Shown here: one piece after another, positions 43,212 through 53,932 of the stretch | Layout of the letters: every line of letters starts with the position of its first letter | Position numbering within the stretch: the stretch's first letter is position 1 | The notes under the pieces: model-generated | Database searches by the model: none | What the model saw: only the letters and a program-made list of their open reading frames with translations | What the model was told of the DNA's origin: nothing | Position numbers and translations under genes: made by a program | Assembly (NCBI GenBank): GCA_016808115.1 | Contig: JAEQBH010007409.1 | Location: forward strand, 1-64,000 | Direction: 5' to 3' | Source: Tetrastigma voinierianum | Lineage: Eukaryota > Streptophyta > Magnoliopsida > Vitales > Vitaceae | DNA length: 64,000 nt

Positions 43212-44424
43212 TAGCTACTACCACGACCTAGCATGCTAACCAACCCAAATAGATTAGGACCCACTTTTATTCCACAACTTTTTGTGTTATAGGGTGTAAT
43301 GTTGAGGAATCGACCTCACCAAAGTCCATGTAACGGGGATCTACCGATGACTCCCAACCAATTAAGGTTTAGGGCACCAAGTCATATGATATTTCGAATA
43401 ACAAACTCTTCAGTTTCACTCTGGACCACGGTTTCGGAACCCAACACCTACAACTTACAACTCCACTCCATCCACCCAGAGGAACACTAAGCTCTGGCGA
43501 CCCCAAACTGAAGGTTTAGGCACCTGGCCAAAGGCTTTCACATATACCCTCGGATCGTGCTCAGTTTCACAAGTGCTGAAATTTTTTTTATTCTTTCTTT
43601 CTTTTCTTTTCTTTCTTTTCTTTTTTTTTTTTCGACGATTAGCCTCTTCTTTCCATTGTGGGTCCTTAACTCCATTAAAGGCGGTCAACGACACTTTAGG
43701 ATAGGTCAGGCAAAGAAAAGGAGGCTGTATAATTTTTCAAATTTTTCTATATCATTGAAAACTTAATGTGCTCGTGTGTGGTTAGCTAAAGGTGGAAGAA
43801 AAAGGGTTGAAAGCAACAAGAGTTCAGCTGATGATCCACTCAACTAGGCATGAAACCAATCTAACATCAATAGAATTGGACAAAGTTTCAATTTTCCAAC
43901 TTGCAGGTTAGGCAAAACCACAAAAAGTGGGTGCAATTTTTGAAAAAAATAAGTTGTATAGAATACCAGCTTCACAAAAAGAACGACCATCAAGCCACTG
44001 AACATCATAAAATGGGCTTGCTCAATATAAAAACAAAAATAAATGCCACTTCCTTCGCTAACTTTCCCCCCAACCAAATGTCACATTATCCGCATTGGTC
44101 TTGGATTGGACAGTTAGAGAAGGAAGTGTTACCTCCTTGATGAGATGTGATCGTTTTTGGATAGGAGACTTCGCAAGCTTTCCATTGACACCTTATTAAC
44201 TCCGTTTGGGCTTCAAACAAACAAGTTTGGAGAAGAAAAGAGAGGAAAAAAGTGACCAGTTGGACCATTTTGAAAATTACACCTTCATAATAATTTCAAA
44301 AATGTTCTTTCTATATATATTTGGATTATACTCTCTTGCTTTCTCGAATCCGCACTAAAACGCCTAAAACGGAGTTCGGATTAAAAAGTTATGAGCGAAA
44401 TAAAATCGGAGGCAAACAGTGGGG

Positions 44425-44765
44425 TCATAGCGAAAATTCGCTATCATAGCGAAAATTTGTCATAGAGAATTTTCGCTATGTGTGCGAAATTTAGCTATGC
44501 AATTTTTTTTTTTGAAAATAAAATAAAATAAAAATAAAAATAATAAAATAATAAAAATAAAATAAAAAACAAACGTTTTTTTTTTTTACTTACCTCACTG
44601 TTATACTGCTTGTCTATCAGGAGGTCATTCGCATATTATTTTCATTATCATATTAATTTCGCTATGATAGCGAAAATTGTGGTGCAATTTTCGCTATCAT
44701 AGCGAATTATGATAGCGAAAATTAATTTCGCATTTATTGCAAAATTTTCGCGTAGTTGCGAAATT
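44425..44765. repeat. Two internal TAGCGAA/TTCGCTA clusters in E
   Basis: CATAGCGAAAATTCGCTATC and related half-sites at 44425-44495, and TTTCGCTATGATAGCGAAAA, TTTTCGCTATCATAGCGAA and others at 44655-44765, separated by A/T simple sequence. These lie outside the LTRs. Confidence 0.85.
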
Positions 44766-45294
44766 TATCTTCATTTATGCTTGTTTTTGTAATTTCTTCA
44801 ATTCAATAAAATTTAAGACAAACTCTGAAAATCGATACAAGAAAATTAAGAAAATTTCAAAAGTGGAAAACAAGCTAGAAACTAAGACAACTTAAAATTA
44901 GACAAAATCTAAGGAGTTAAATTATAGAAATCCAATTAAAAAAAATAAAATAAAATAAAACATGAAAATTAAAACAAAAGGCGGGGGGGAGGATCATGGC
45001 TCCCCCAAACCGCTTTTTGTGCCTTTGAGGTCGTTGGAACCGGTCGAGCCAGGGAATGCTAAGGTCCAGTGCTCAAAACCCAACCCGCACTGAATCCATC
45101 CACCAAAAGGCAATGTGGTGGCAAATGTGTTTGTGTCTTTGATGTGAAAAGAGCTCAATAGCGGCACTAATTTCGAGGCTTTTCAAGACAGCAAAGGCAA
45201 GGTCGCCCAGTAGTGGTGGGCATCAGGTTGGCTGGGCTGTGTGGGCAAGATGTACACTAGAAGTGCTATTTTTGGGTCAAGCAAAGACACTAGG

Positions 45295-46020
45295 ATCTAA
45301 ATCTATGGGGATTGGTTGAAGGATAAGCTTTGGGGCCTCTTCCTCCTTCCTTTCCACTCGCCTCTTCTCGGGCCAAGATTGGAGTTATTTTTCCCATGGA
45401 TGTATTTGGGCACCAATATACGAGGATTCCAATAATAGATGCTGACACTGCTCCTCCACCATGGTGTCACTTGGGCACTCTTCCTCTTGACTCTCTTCCT
45501 TTGGATGATTAAGCTGCTGGGCAAGCTTTCAAATGGAGTACTGTAGGTTGTCCAATTTATGCTCCATTTCACTTTGAAGTCCATCAATCTCTCTGCTTAC
45601 ATTGTTTTCCATAAGGTCAATTTTCCTAATTTAATTCGAGCATTGATTGTCCCTCCTGCTTCCACAAAGTTACCCACTAGCTTGGTAAGGTCCGTAATGG
45701 CTCCGCTTCAACTCGAGAACACTGTGGTGGTTAGGTCGCTATAATCATGAGGGTGCACTCATCCATTGGTCTCTATATCCCCACGGATCTAGTGGGCTCG
45801 GGATTTCTCTACCAGGTCATTGATTCGCCATGGAAGGTTTCTATAGTCCCTCATTACTGACATGTATCCTCTAGAGTTTCCTCCATAGGGTACCTCCGAC
45901 CGTACGCTTCCCTTTAAGTGTTCCATTTGGTTCAATTCAAGTTCAATCCAGGTTCTTGAGGGAGATTGGCTTTGAGTAGCCTGCCTTCTAGGTTTCTAAT
46001 CCACTGGGAATGGATTCCTG
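45295..46020 (-). pseudogene. gag-like relic of E
   Basis: On the minus strand: MEHLKGSVRSEVPYGGNSRG and MRDYRNLPWRINDLVEKSR (45925-45795), then LTKLVGNFVEAGGTINAR (about 45690-45635), a charged heptad-like stretch (EIDGLQSEMEHKLDNLQ, 45590-45545) and EESQEEECPSDTMVEEQ (about 45500). The KLVGNFVE segment and the following coiled-coil-like part correspond to the gag section at 36790-36730 in C. Stops and shifts are present. Confidence 0.55.
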
Positions 46021-46214
46021 CAGCAAAAATAGGGCAACATAAAAACAACACAGAAACGATCCTACAGCACTGTTTTTTTTTTTTTTAAATGAAATGAAAA
46101 TAAAAAAAAACGACAATAATACAAAAGAAATTCACCAATACTTGTGATGAGGATCACAAGTGTTCCATTACCGTCAAATGCATTCAGCACCATCCCCCGC
46201 ACCCACACCTTTTG

Positions 46215-47613
46215 GATTCGTACATGAGGGTGATCCTAATCAACAAAAATTATATCCTATTTTCCTCCTACCGGTCGTAGTAAAACCATCGCAAGATAGC
46301 CATTTCAGTGGTCGAACACTGTGGATGGGTTTTCTTCGTACAAATGATTAAGTGAAGTCAAAATGGTGAATTTGTTTGATTTTAAGGGGTTTGCTAAAAT
46401 GTGGGCTTGAGAAGAAAACTAAAATGAAAATGAAGTAAAATAAGAAAAATAATAAGAGGTCTCCTTGAAGTATCAGGATACTGAGCTTAGGATTCTAGGG
46501 CAACTGAGGGCTCCCAGGGTCCTTTCCTCGCGTTGGGGAGGATGACATATAGTAATTTCCCGAACCGAATCTTCATTTAGCTTTAAAAGCTAACCTAAAA
46601 ATATTTATCCTTTTGAAAAATGGCATCTACCAAGTATCTGGTCACCGGGACAAGAAGAATGAGTCTCCCGACTCCCATTTCAATGGGTCATAGAGGTAAT
46701 CAATGAATCTCGTGATCTAGCAATAAGCATCCACTGAACCCTAAAAGCTTACCAATAATAGTCATTCAAGGAGATTAGAAGGATAAAAACCTACAGTTAG
46801 AAAGGGAACACAAGGATTCAGAAGTGGATACTTGCGTGAAGAATGTGGGGAACCTTCAAGAACCTTCGATCCTTCACACTAAAGAACCTTCGCTTCAAGG
46901 AGGAGGATTTTAGCCGAAAGATCCCTTTATTTGTCACCATCAAGTGGGTGTCATTGTCGTAAAGTGCCAAGAAAAATAAGAGAAAAAGGAAGCAAGGAAG
47001 AGTATAAACGAGGGAGTCGGGAAAGCTTCCTCCAAAATTTATTACGTATGATCGATGTTCATTTGTTACAACCAGCTATATATTCTCGTAAAAGGGAAAT
47101 TACAAAACAATATGAAACAACAAAATTACAGTGAGGGTAGAAAGGAGAAAACCCAAAAGCGGAGTCGTTTGGATCAAAAACAGGAGTAGACAATTTTCGC
47201 TATGCACAGTGATTTTCGCTATCATAGCGAAAATTCGCTTTAGCAAAAATTTTCTATCATAGAGAAATGTCCAACATAGCGAATTTTGGCACTGTTCCAT
47301 TGATTCCTGCCGCTACTATTCCCACTACACTATTCCATTTCTTCAAGCTTTGATATTCTTCATTCTCGGCTTGCTGAAATTGATAGAAGACCAAATGAAA
47401 TTGATGGAAATCAACCCGACTTTGTTATGATTGGATTGACACGATAATTTGGCTTCCAATTCCTACAAAAACTATAAAAACAGCCTCGGAATGCAATCAC
47501 AAGTGCAATAGGGACCCGAACACGTCAATCAAGTTAATTATAACACTAGTACACAAAGCGCTCAAAACCTATTAAAAATAGGGTTCAAAATAGCACTTTT
47601 GGGCACTACTATC
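46215..47613 (-). mobile_element. 5' LTR of E
   Basis: Collinear with the left LTR. The minus-strand start at about 47613 is mutated (GGGCACTACTATC against GGGCACTAATCA). It holds a shorter palindrome cluster (47194-47285) and a degenerate TATA (47076-47083). No clear primer binding site was found left of it. Confidence 0.75.
47194..47285. repeat. Palindrome cluster in E 5' LTR
   Basis: TTTTCGCTATCATAGCGAAA plus further half-sites. It has fewer intact copies than the 3' LTR. Confidence 0.85.
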
Positions 47614-47655
47614 TTGACCCGCCAATCGGGTCGGATCGGAGAAGGGGTGCTACAA

Positions 47656-47770
47656 AGCCCTAAACCCCCAAACCCCAAACCCTAAACCCTAAACCCTAAA
47701 CCCCAAACCCTAAATCCTAAACCCTAAAACCCTAAAACCCTAAACTTAAAATCCTAAACCCTAAACCCTA
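47656..47770 (+). repeat. Interstitial telomere-type repeat (CCCTAAA)n
   Basis: About 115 bases of CCCTAAA and variants (CCCCAAA, CCTAAAA, ATCCTAA) occur 43 bases beyond the outer end of element E. This is the Arabidopsis-type plant telomere repeat in a degenerate internal block. Confidence 0.9.
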
Positions 47771-48552
47771 TTTCTTTAGATGGTGAAGGCTTATGATAAT
47801 CCGATATTATAGATACAAAAGTTAATTTCTAGTCAAAATCTGATAACACAGCATTTTAGCATTCACACGAATCACACCCGTAATTCAAGTGAAATACTAA
47901 AATATGATAAATACATTACATTTGCTTCTCCTTTGTTTTCTTTTTTTTTTATTAATCCATTAATAATGTGAGATTTAGAAAATAATGGAAAATTTGAACC
48001 ACGAATGATAAGTAAAATCAAAAGGGTTTGGTGAAACTCCAATTTTCCCGTCATCATATATTTGTTCCTTAGAGGTTGGGTACAAAGGGCCATACTTTAA
48101 TTATGAAAATAAAGAGAAAATGCATAACTTCAAATCAAGGTTGGCTATTAAGAGAAAAGCATTATGATCATCATTTTCTTTGGCCGCAATCAACATACTT
48201 TATTTTTTTGTATTAATTTTCTAATGATTCTGCTCCTTTTACCCAATGAACTACTACTCAAAATCAAATAATCATAGTAAAAGCATCCAATCATCAATAA
48301 AACTTTCCATGCCCAACCACCGTCCACCTCCCCTCAATCCTCCTCGCACCTGTAAGAGCCACAAGAGTAACAAAGCCAAAGTATTCCACCCTTTTAATGA
48401 AAAGTAAGAACCAACTTCACCTTGTATCACTGTACCTCTTAAAATTGAAGTAAAAGGTTATAGAATAGATCACAGAGGCCATATAGAAACCAAATGGGGG
48501 CTTCCGTGAGGTGGGTAACCTGAATAGGACGTAGTGCCAAAATAGGTGGGGG
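47771..48552. other. AT-rich spacer, no feature seen
   Basis: No repeats shared with the rest of the window and no convincing coding frame. Confidence 0.4.
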
Positions 48553-49650
48553 TAGGGGTGCTTATAACACGAGACAACTCATAGCGACTAACTCGACTCA
48601 GTCCCAAGGAGCTCCGATTCAAATGTTATCGAAACAGGTCAGAGTCGAGCAACTAGTAACTCAACTCGAAAAGCTCGCGAGAAACTCGAATTTTTTTGTA
48701 TATAAAGTTTTAAAAAAATTTTAACAAAAATTTATATCTCTAATTTAGAGGATGGCATAAATAATATATCTCTATTTTTTTTATTCTTAAAAAATCATAA
48801 ATTTTTATTATTTATTTAGTTATAAATATATTTATTTTAAAAATTAATTTTCTAGGTACCTGACATGGCATGAAATGTTAATAAAAATCCTATAAAAATT
48901 ATAACCGAACTATCATATTTAGTTGGATCACTATTGAGTTTGACGGGGAGGTTATTTCTTACTTTACTTTATTTATTACTTGATACATTCTGCGTTGTTA
49001 ATATTATTAATAACAAGTTGTTATGTTTTGCGTTTGTAAAGATGTTTTCAATGAGACTATATTGTAATTACTAGCTATTTTGATGGATCGCTATTGAGTT
49101 TCGATTTATGGGAGGTTACTAGTTAAGGTTATATCACATTTTCATGATCAATTGTAGCCCTTGAAACCTAGCACCTATCATAGGCTACCCTTGAAACCTA
49201 GCACCTATCATAGGCTACTAGGATTATTAGAAGATGTCCGCTAAGAATATGCTTTTCTGAGTGTATTTGTGTAATGATAGTCTATGTGTAGATGACTTAA
49301 AACTAAAGTTCTATGATATTGTAGTTACTACTAGTGCTGATTTATGTGTTTTTGGACTCACTGTAGTTTGTTTCCATGATTCATATTCCTCATTTTATAT
49401 GATAACAAACAATTAGGAGACTTGGTTTTGAAAATTAATTGGTCCAATATTGAGGCGAGCTCAATTCGAGTTTGAGCTTAAGTTTCAAGTTTGAGCTCGA
49501 GTTTGAGCCAACCCAGTCTGAAATTTTGCACTCCCCTTAAATTCGATTGAGCCATTTTCAAGCTCGAGTTTTCGAGCCTGAGTCAAGTCTTCGAGCTCGC
49601 CAAGTTCGTGTCGAGCTCAGCTAACTCGAGCTCAACTCGCATCACTAGCA
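48553..49650. mobile_element. Possible non-autonomous hAT-type element
   Basis: The ends TAGGGGTGC (48553) and GCATCACTA (inverted TAGTGATGC, about 49650) resemble hAT ends. Both subterminal regions are packed with CTCGA/GAGCTCGA motifs (48570-48690 and 49450-49640), leaving an AT-rich middle. No transposase is present and no matching 8-bp duplication was found, so the ends are tentative. It contains a two-unit 30-bp repeat at 49160-49221. Confidence 0.45.
49160..49221 (+). repeat. Two-unit 30-bp tandem duplication
   Basis: CCCTTGAAACCTAGCACCTA plus TCATAGGCTA occurs twice in direct succession without differences. Confidence 0.95.
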
Positions 49651-49970
49651 TGCCTAGTCTCATAACCATATTTCCTTGACATAATAAACCTAGAACAGAG
49701 TTGGAGCACGGACACAACAATAGTACTATTGGCGGAGCAAACAAAATTGCGTGGTTGGCTAGGTGGATCCTGGATGGTACAAGCTGCCCCTACAACCCTA
49801 TAAATTGTCAAAATCTCTATAGTACTATATATATATATAGTATATATATATAGCAGGTTATAAGTACCATAGATAGACATTAGTTAATTCCTCCCATAGA
49901 AGAAGAATAACATCATACAACCATGAGGTCCAAGAATGAACTAACTTATCAAGCTTCCTCTCATTCTTGC

Positions 49971-50360
49971 CTTGAATAGGATGGATCTTTACTCTTCTTT
50001 TCTACCTCGTTTTGTTTCATTCTTTCCTTCCCGTGTCGCTATATGCCGCCTATGTAGCATCTTTGACTTCCCTCCCAAGACTTTGAATCGCATCCTCAGG
50101 TCGACATATGCAGCTTCCTGATTACGGTTTTTCATCATCGCCTTCCATTTTCACTGTGATCGTTCTCATCTTGTCGCGCTTTTCCTTTGCTGTCGATTAA
50201 TCTACGCTTTTCGATAGCCTGCGCCCATCACCGATAGCTCCTTTGATTACCTTATCTCTTCTGATTCATTCCTCTACTGGTTCAAGTCTTCTGTAATGGT
50301 CCACCATTATCATCTCCGGGAATACGCCTTCTTTGATTTCATCTTCTTCGCTAGCTTCGG
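49971..50360 (+). other. Long coding-like stretch, product unknown
   Basis: From an ATG near 49981 one plus frame stays open for about 130 codons except for two stops: MDLYSSFLPRFVSFFPSR, IFDFPPKTLNRILRSTYAA, FIIAFHFHCDRSHLVALFLC, DYLISSDSFLYWFKSSVMVH. Base composition differs from the AT-rich surroundings. The minus strand also has basic, Lys/Arg-rich open stretches, so the coding strand is uncertain. No family is recognised. Confidence 0.25.
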
Positions 50361-50424
50361 GTAGGTCGAGTCACCATTCACGCAACTCCTCCTGACGCTA
50401 CTGACCGGCCGGTGAGCCCCCATT

Positions 50425-50485
50425 TGCTTCAATCTTGATATTATCAAGGGCAAACCCATCAATCTTTGATATTATCAAGGGCAAC
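50425..50485 (+). repeat. Short tandem duplication
   Basis: CAATCTTGATATTATCAAGG and CAATCTTTGATATTATCAAG follow one another with an 8-base spacer (GGCAAACC). Confidence 0.85.
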
Positions 50486-51100
50486 TAATCGACGTATATT
50501 CAACCAAAAGTTTCTATAAAATAGCATAAGATCACATTCCATCGTAATAGAATAAGCTCTACACCCCAATCACATAAATGTTACAAAATATTTTCCAAAA
50601 AACTTTCATCACGTTGTTGAATCCTCTAAAAAACAAATTTTAAAGAAAATTATTTTCCTTCTCTGAATCACACACCTAGAGAATTTACCAAGATAGTTAT
50701 TAAGAAACTATCAGGGCTACAAGTGCACGTTGATGCTCAGGAACTCAACAAACGTGAACTCCCACAGAATAGTTCCTTCGGCTACTTTTCCTTTTTTTCA
50801 CATCCTTAGAAAAACTTTCTTATCTACAAAAGTATCATCAAAGTGGCTTAGAAATAAAAATAGAAACCAAATTTATATGTCACTTATCGCATGTCGAATT
50901 AGCATAGAGTATAACCGACTCAAGCATTGACAAGGATAAACAAACTCGTTTAATGATGGTTTTTGCTTGGTAGCATGTGAGGTAACCGCATCTATACAAA
51001 GCTTAACTTTTGGTCATGACTTAGGCAAATTAAGATAGTCTGGGGTCCTTGAAACATGAAAATTCGAGACTTATGTTGTCTCTTTGCTCGCTAACTCCGC

Positions 51101-51355
51101 ATGGTGAGATTTAGGCAAAGTGAAAATTTGCAAGACGCAAGGAAAAAGCGCTTCAACGGAATGATGAGAAGCGTAAAACTTTTAGAGAGACGGCATGATT
51201 GTTTCAATAAGGATATGAATCACCAAACCACAAAATCAGGAGAGATGGTTAAGAATGACACAGAGTTACTGCTACAACACACTGTAGATTGTAGCCATAG
51301 TAATAATCATGGTGGATCTACAGCTCTTCCTCTATCTCCCATAAAGGAATTATAG
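51101..51355 (+). CDS. Hypothetical 84-codon open frame
   Basis: MVRFRQSENLQDARKKRFNG begins a hydrophilic, basic frame that ends SPIKEL before a TAG at 51353. Composition and codon use look more like coding sequence than the surrounding DNA, and the frame lies outside recognised transposons. A stop lies three codons upstream of the ATG in the same frame, so this is either a small gene, the last exon of a degraded gene, or chance. No domain, signal peptide or membrane segment is visible. Confidence 0.3.
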   Translation: MVRFRQSENLQDARKKRFNGMMRSVKLLERRHDCFNKDMNHQTTKSGEMVKNDTELLLQHTVDCSHSNNHGGSTALPLSPIKEL

Positions 51356-51359
51356 AGAT

Positions 51360-51943
51360 GCATACACACACAAAGAGAAGCAAAACATGGGAAGGAAAAG
51401 GAATGAAGATGTTAATCATGGGCCATATCTATGTTAGAACTGGTCTCATTTTTTTTTTCTTGCCTTGCAACCCAAGTGGGTTAAACTTCACTTCAAACCT
51501 TGTTATATGTATGACTGTTAAAGAAGTATTTATATCCAAATCTATGGCAGGCCACATACATATGCATTTTACTTCAAATTGGCCCAAAGATCTAAGGACC
51601 ATTAGATAAATGGACAAGTCTTGACTTCCACGCCTAGAAGTTACATGGACAAGTCTTAACTTCCACAAGTAGAAGGTAAGTGTAGGCCCATTTCCATGTT
51701 ATTCAAATATGAGGTCCCATCATAAAGATCTTCTACTACGAATAGGTTATGAACTAGATCAATATCATTCTTAACGAGTCCATAATTAGTGGTCCCATTT
51801 TTTTCATTGAGTTCAGGTTGAGACCAAAAGTCTTGAGCAACAAATCAAGAAAAACAACTCAAAGATAAAGTATATATTTAAAATTTTTATAATTATTTTA
51901 ATTTTAATAATATATAAATATATATTTATGACTTCACCGATTC
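51360..51943. other. Spacer before element A1
   Basis: AT-rich, with a short repeat (GACAAGTCTTGACTTCCAC at 51613 and GACAAGTCTTAACTTCCAC at 51649). Nothing else seen. Confidence 0.4.
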
Positions 51944-53920
51944 TATAAGACCCGAGAAAATTCAACTTTCTCAACAAGAGTAAAATCGTAATTTCGGTCA
52001 AAAATTTGAAATTTAATCTCTGGATCTCGGATGACTAAATGGATTTAACCGTTGCAATCATCTCGCAAAACTGCTAGCACGAATCGAATTTCTGGGAATT
52101 CGAGATACTGAGTTTGTATGTTTTTCGAGGCATCGCGTTTCTAAAAGCCAGAAAACGACAGGCGATGACAAAAGTCACGTATAACACGTGTACCTATGTG
52201 CCATAAGTGGCCTGAGAGAAATGATGAAAACCTGACGAGACAAGGCTAAGTGTCAAATCGGGAAAGAAGGGACGATGTCATTAATGAAAGTTTAAATGAT
52301 AATAGGACAAATTAGCAAATAGACGTCTTACAAATGGAAAAAGAATAAAACGTGGGGAGAAGAAAAAATAGGATGCGTTGGCTAGTGGAGTTTTTTGAAT
52401 TTGTAGAGAGAAGGTGTGCCTTCTCTCAGATTTCATAAGATCCACCATCTAATTCGTCAGACAAGAAGGAAAGTCGCCACGCCGGGCAGGCCCACGCTAG
52501 CTGATTTTGAGGTGAGTTTTGACAAACTCCGTGAGGTAGGAGATTTATCCTACTTGGGTTTTACACTTTATTTAAGTGTTATACGATGTTTCGGTTGGTA
52601 TGAAGCCTTGAGTGAAGAAAAAGACTGGCCAAAACTTGGGACCGAATTATTGAAATTTTTGGGAGCCATGGAGCAGCCCGTAACAGTTTTATGGGCTGTT
52701 TGGGTTGTTAATTATGAAATTTATGCTATAAATCATGTGTCGGTTTTTATTAGGCCGGAAATGACCATGAAATTCGAGTTCACGATGTGAACCGATGATT
52801 TGATGAGTGGACGGAACAGTAAACTCGAGGGTTTCACTGTTCATATGAATAGTGACACGAAACTAATTTTTGTGTGAAACCGTGTTTGGTCGATTAATTC
52901 AAGTTGAATTGCTCGTGTTTGATCATTACCCCACGAGAGCTAATTTTGGTGTAATGGGATGTGAAATTGCATAACATGTTTGTGTGATTTAAATTATGTG
53001 AATATATGCATGATGATATATTTACATGTGTTATATCAATTGCATTGGAATTGGCATCATGCATTTCCATATGCACTAGGGCACCCTAGAGTGATAGGAG
53101 TGAGTGCATGGGGTGGTCTTAAGAGAATTGTTTTGGGAGGGTCAATTAATAATAATAATTATCGGATAGTCCATATTAAATATCAATCGTCTGAGTCTAC
53201 CAATTGATAATATCTGAGTGGCAGTCCATATAAAATATCAATCGCCTGAGTCGGCCCAATTGATATACATCGGAGGGTCCACTAAATATAACATCGGAGA
53301 CTAGCCCACACCAGACGGAGGGTTGTCCATAATTAAAAACAAATATCTTTTGTTTTGAAAATAATGTTTCTACACGTACCAGTGTGTGAGAGAGTCGGTG
53401 AGGACTCAGGACATGGGTTGATCATGTAGACATTCAAGTAGGATCATGAATTTGCTTGAATGTATGTTTATTTTGGAGCATTGCAATGCACTTAGGTGTA
53501 GAGTAGCCCATTTAGGGTGATTCCACTACTGAGTGATAGTCACCCCGCCGAGTGGATATTATTGTGCATGTGGAGCATATGAGGAGACGGCCTATCCTAG
53601 AGACCGTTTTAGAAGAAAGTCGGTTGTGGCTTTATTATATTGTATACATGTATTAGAATTTAGAATTTTAATATAAGGTTGTATAAGAGTAAACTATTAA
53701 CTTTGAAACCATGAGATATATATTTGGTTTGGATGTATTGCGGCAGTATTGGTTTATGTACCCAAGAGGTCGTTTTTCTACTTTGCGTGATCGATGTTGG
53801 GACAAAGTTATGTATTTCGTGTTCTCAGACACAGACTACGCCGATTTTCGTGAGTGTATCGGTTAACCACATCCACGAGTATTCCGCTGCCGACCTGGGT
53901 TGTCAACGGACACCCTAGAA
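51944..53920 (+). mobile_element. 5' LTR of A1
   Basis: Collinear with 58769-60670: GAAATGGATTTAACCGTTG, TTTTTCGAGGCATCGCG, GTGAGGTAGGAGATTTATCC, TTTCACTGTTCATATGAATA, TTATATCAATTGCATTGGAA and ATATTAAATATCAATCGTCT are shared. The end lies near GGACACCCTAGAA at about 53920. Confidence 0.8.
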
Positions 53921-53921
53921 C

Positions 53922-53932
53922 GGCATCATAGC
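53922..53932 (+). promoter_or_regulatory. Primer binding site of A1, degenerate tRNA-Met type
   Basis: GGCATCATAGC matches GGTATCAGAGC at 9 of 11 positions and occupies the same place as the A2 site. Confidence 0.55.

Larger units (their letters stand above)
42912..45290 (-). other. Internal non-coding region of E
   Basis: Contains the second polypurine tract, a CT-rich stretch (43575-43635), A-rich simple sequence (44500-44580, 44930-44965) and two further palindrome clusters (44425-44495, 44655-44765). No convincing coding sequence. Confidence 0.5.
41376..47613 (-). mobile_element. Tat/Athila-type non-autonomous element E
   Basis: Two collinear LTRs (41376-42901 and about 46215-47613) flank a 3.3-kb internal region carrying only a gag-like relic. 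Orientation is set by the polypurine tract beside the left LTR. Its LTRs and 3' internal region are related to element C. No protease, polymerase or integrase was found. Confidence 0.75.

Noticed and set aside
43557..43694. Phe/Ser-rich or Lys/Arg-rich open frames near 43.6 kb
   Set aside because: Translations of a CT-rich simple-sequence tract in the non-coding part of element E.
47656..47770. True chromosome end
   Set aside because: Ordinary sequence continues for more than 16 kb on one side and 47 kb on the other, and the repeats are degenerate.
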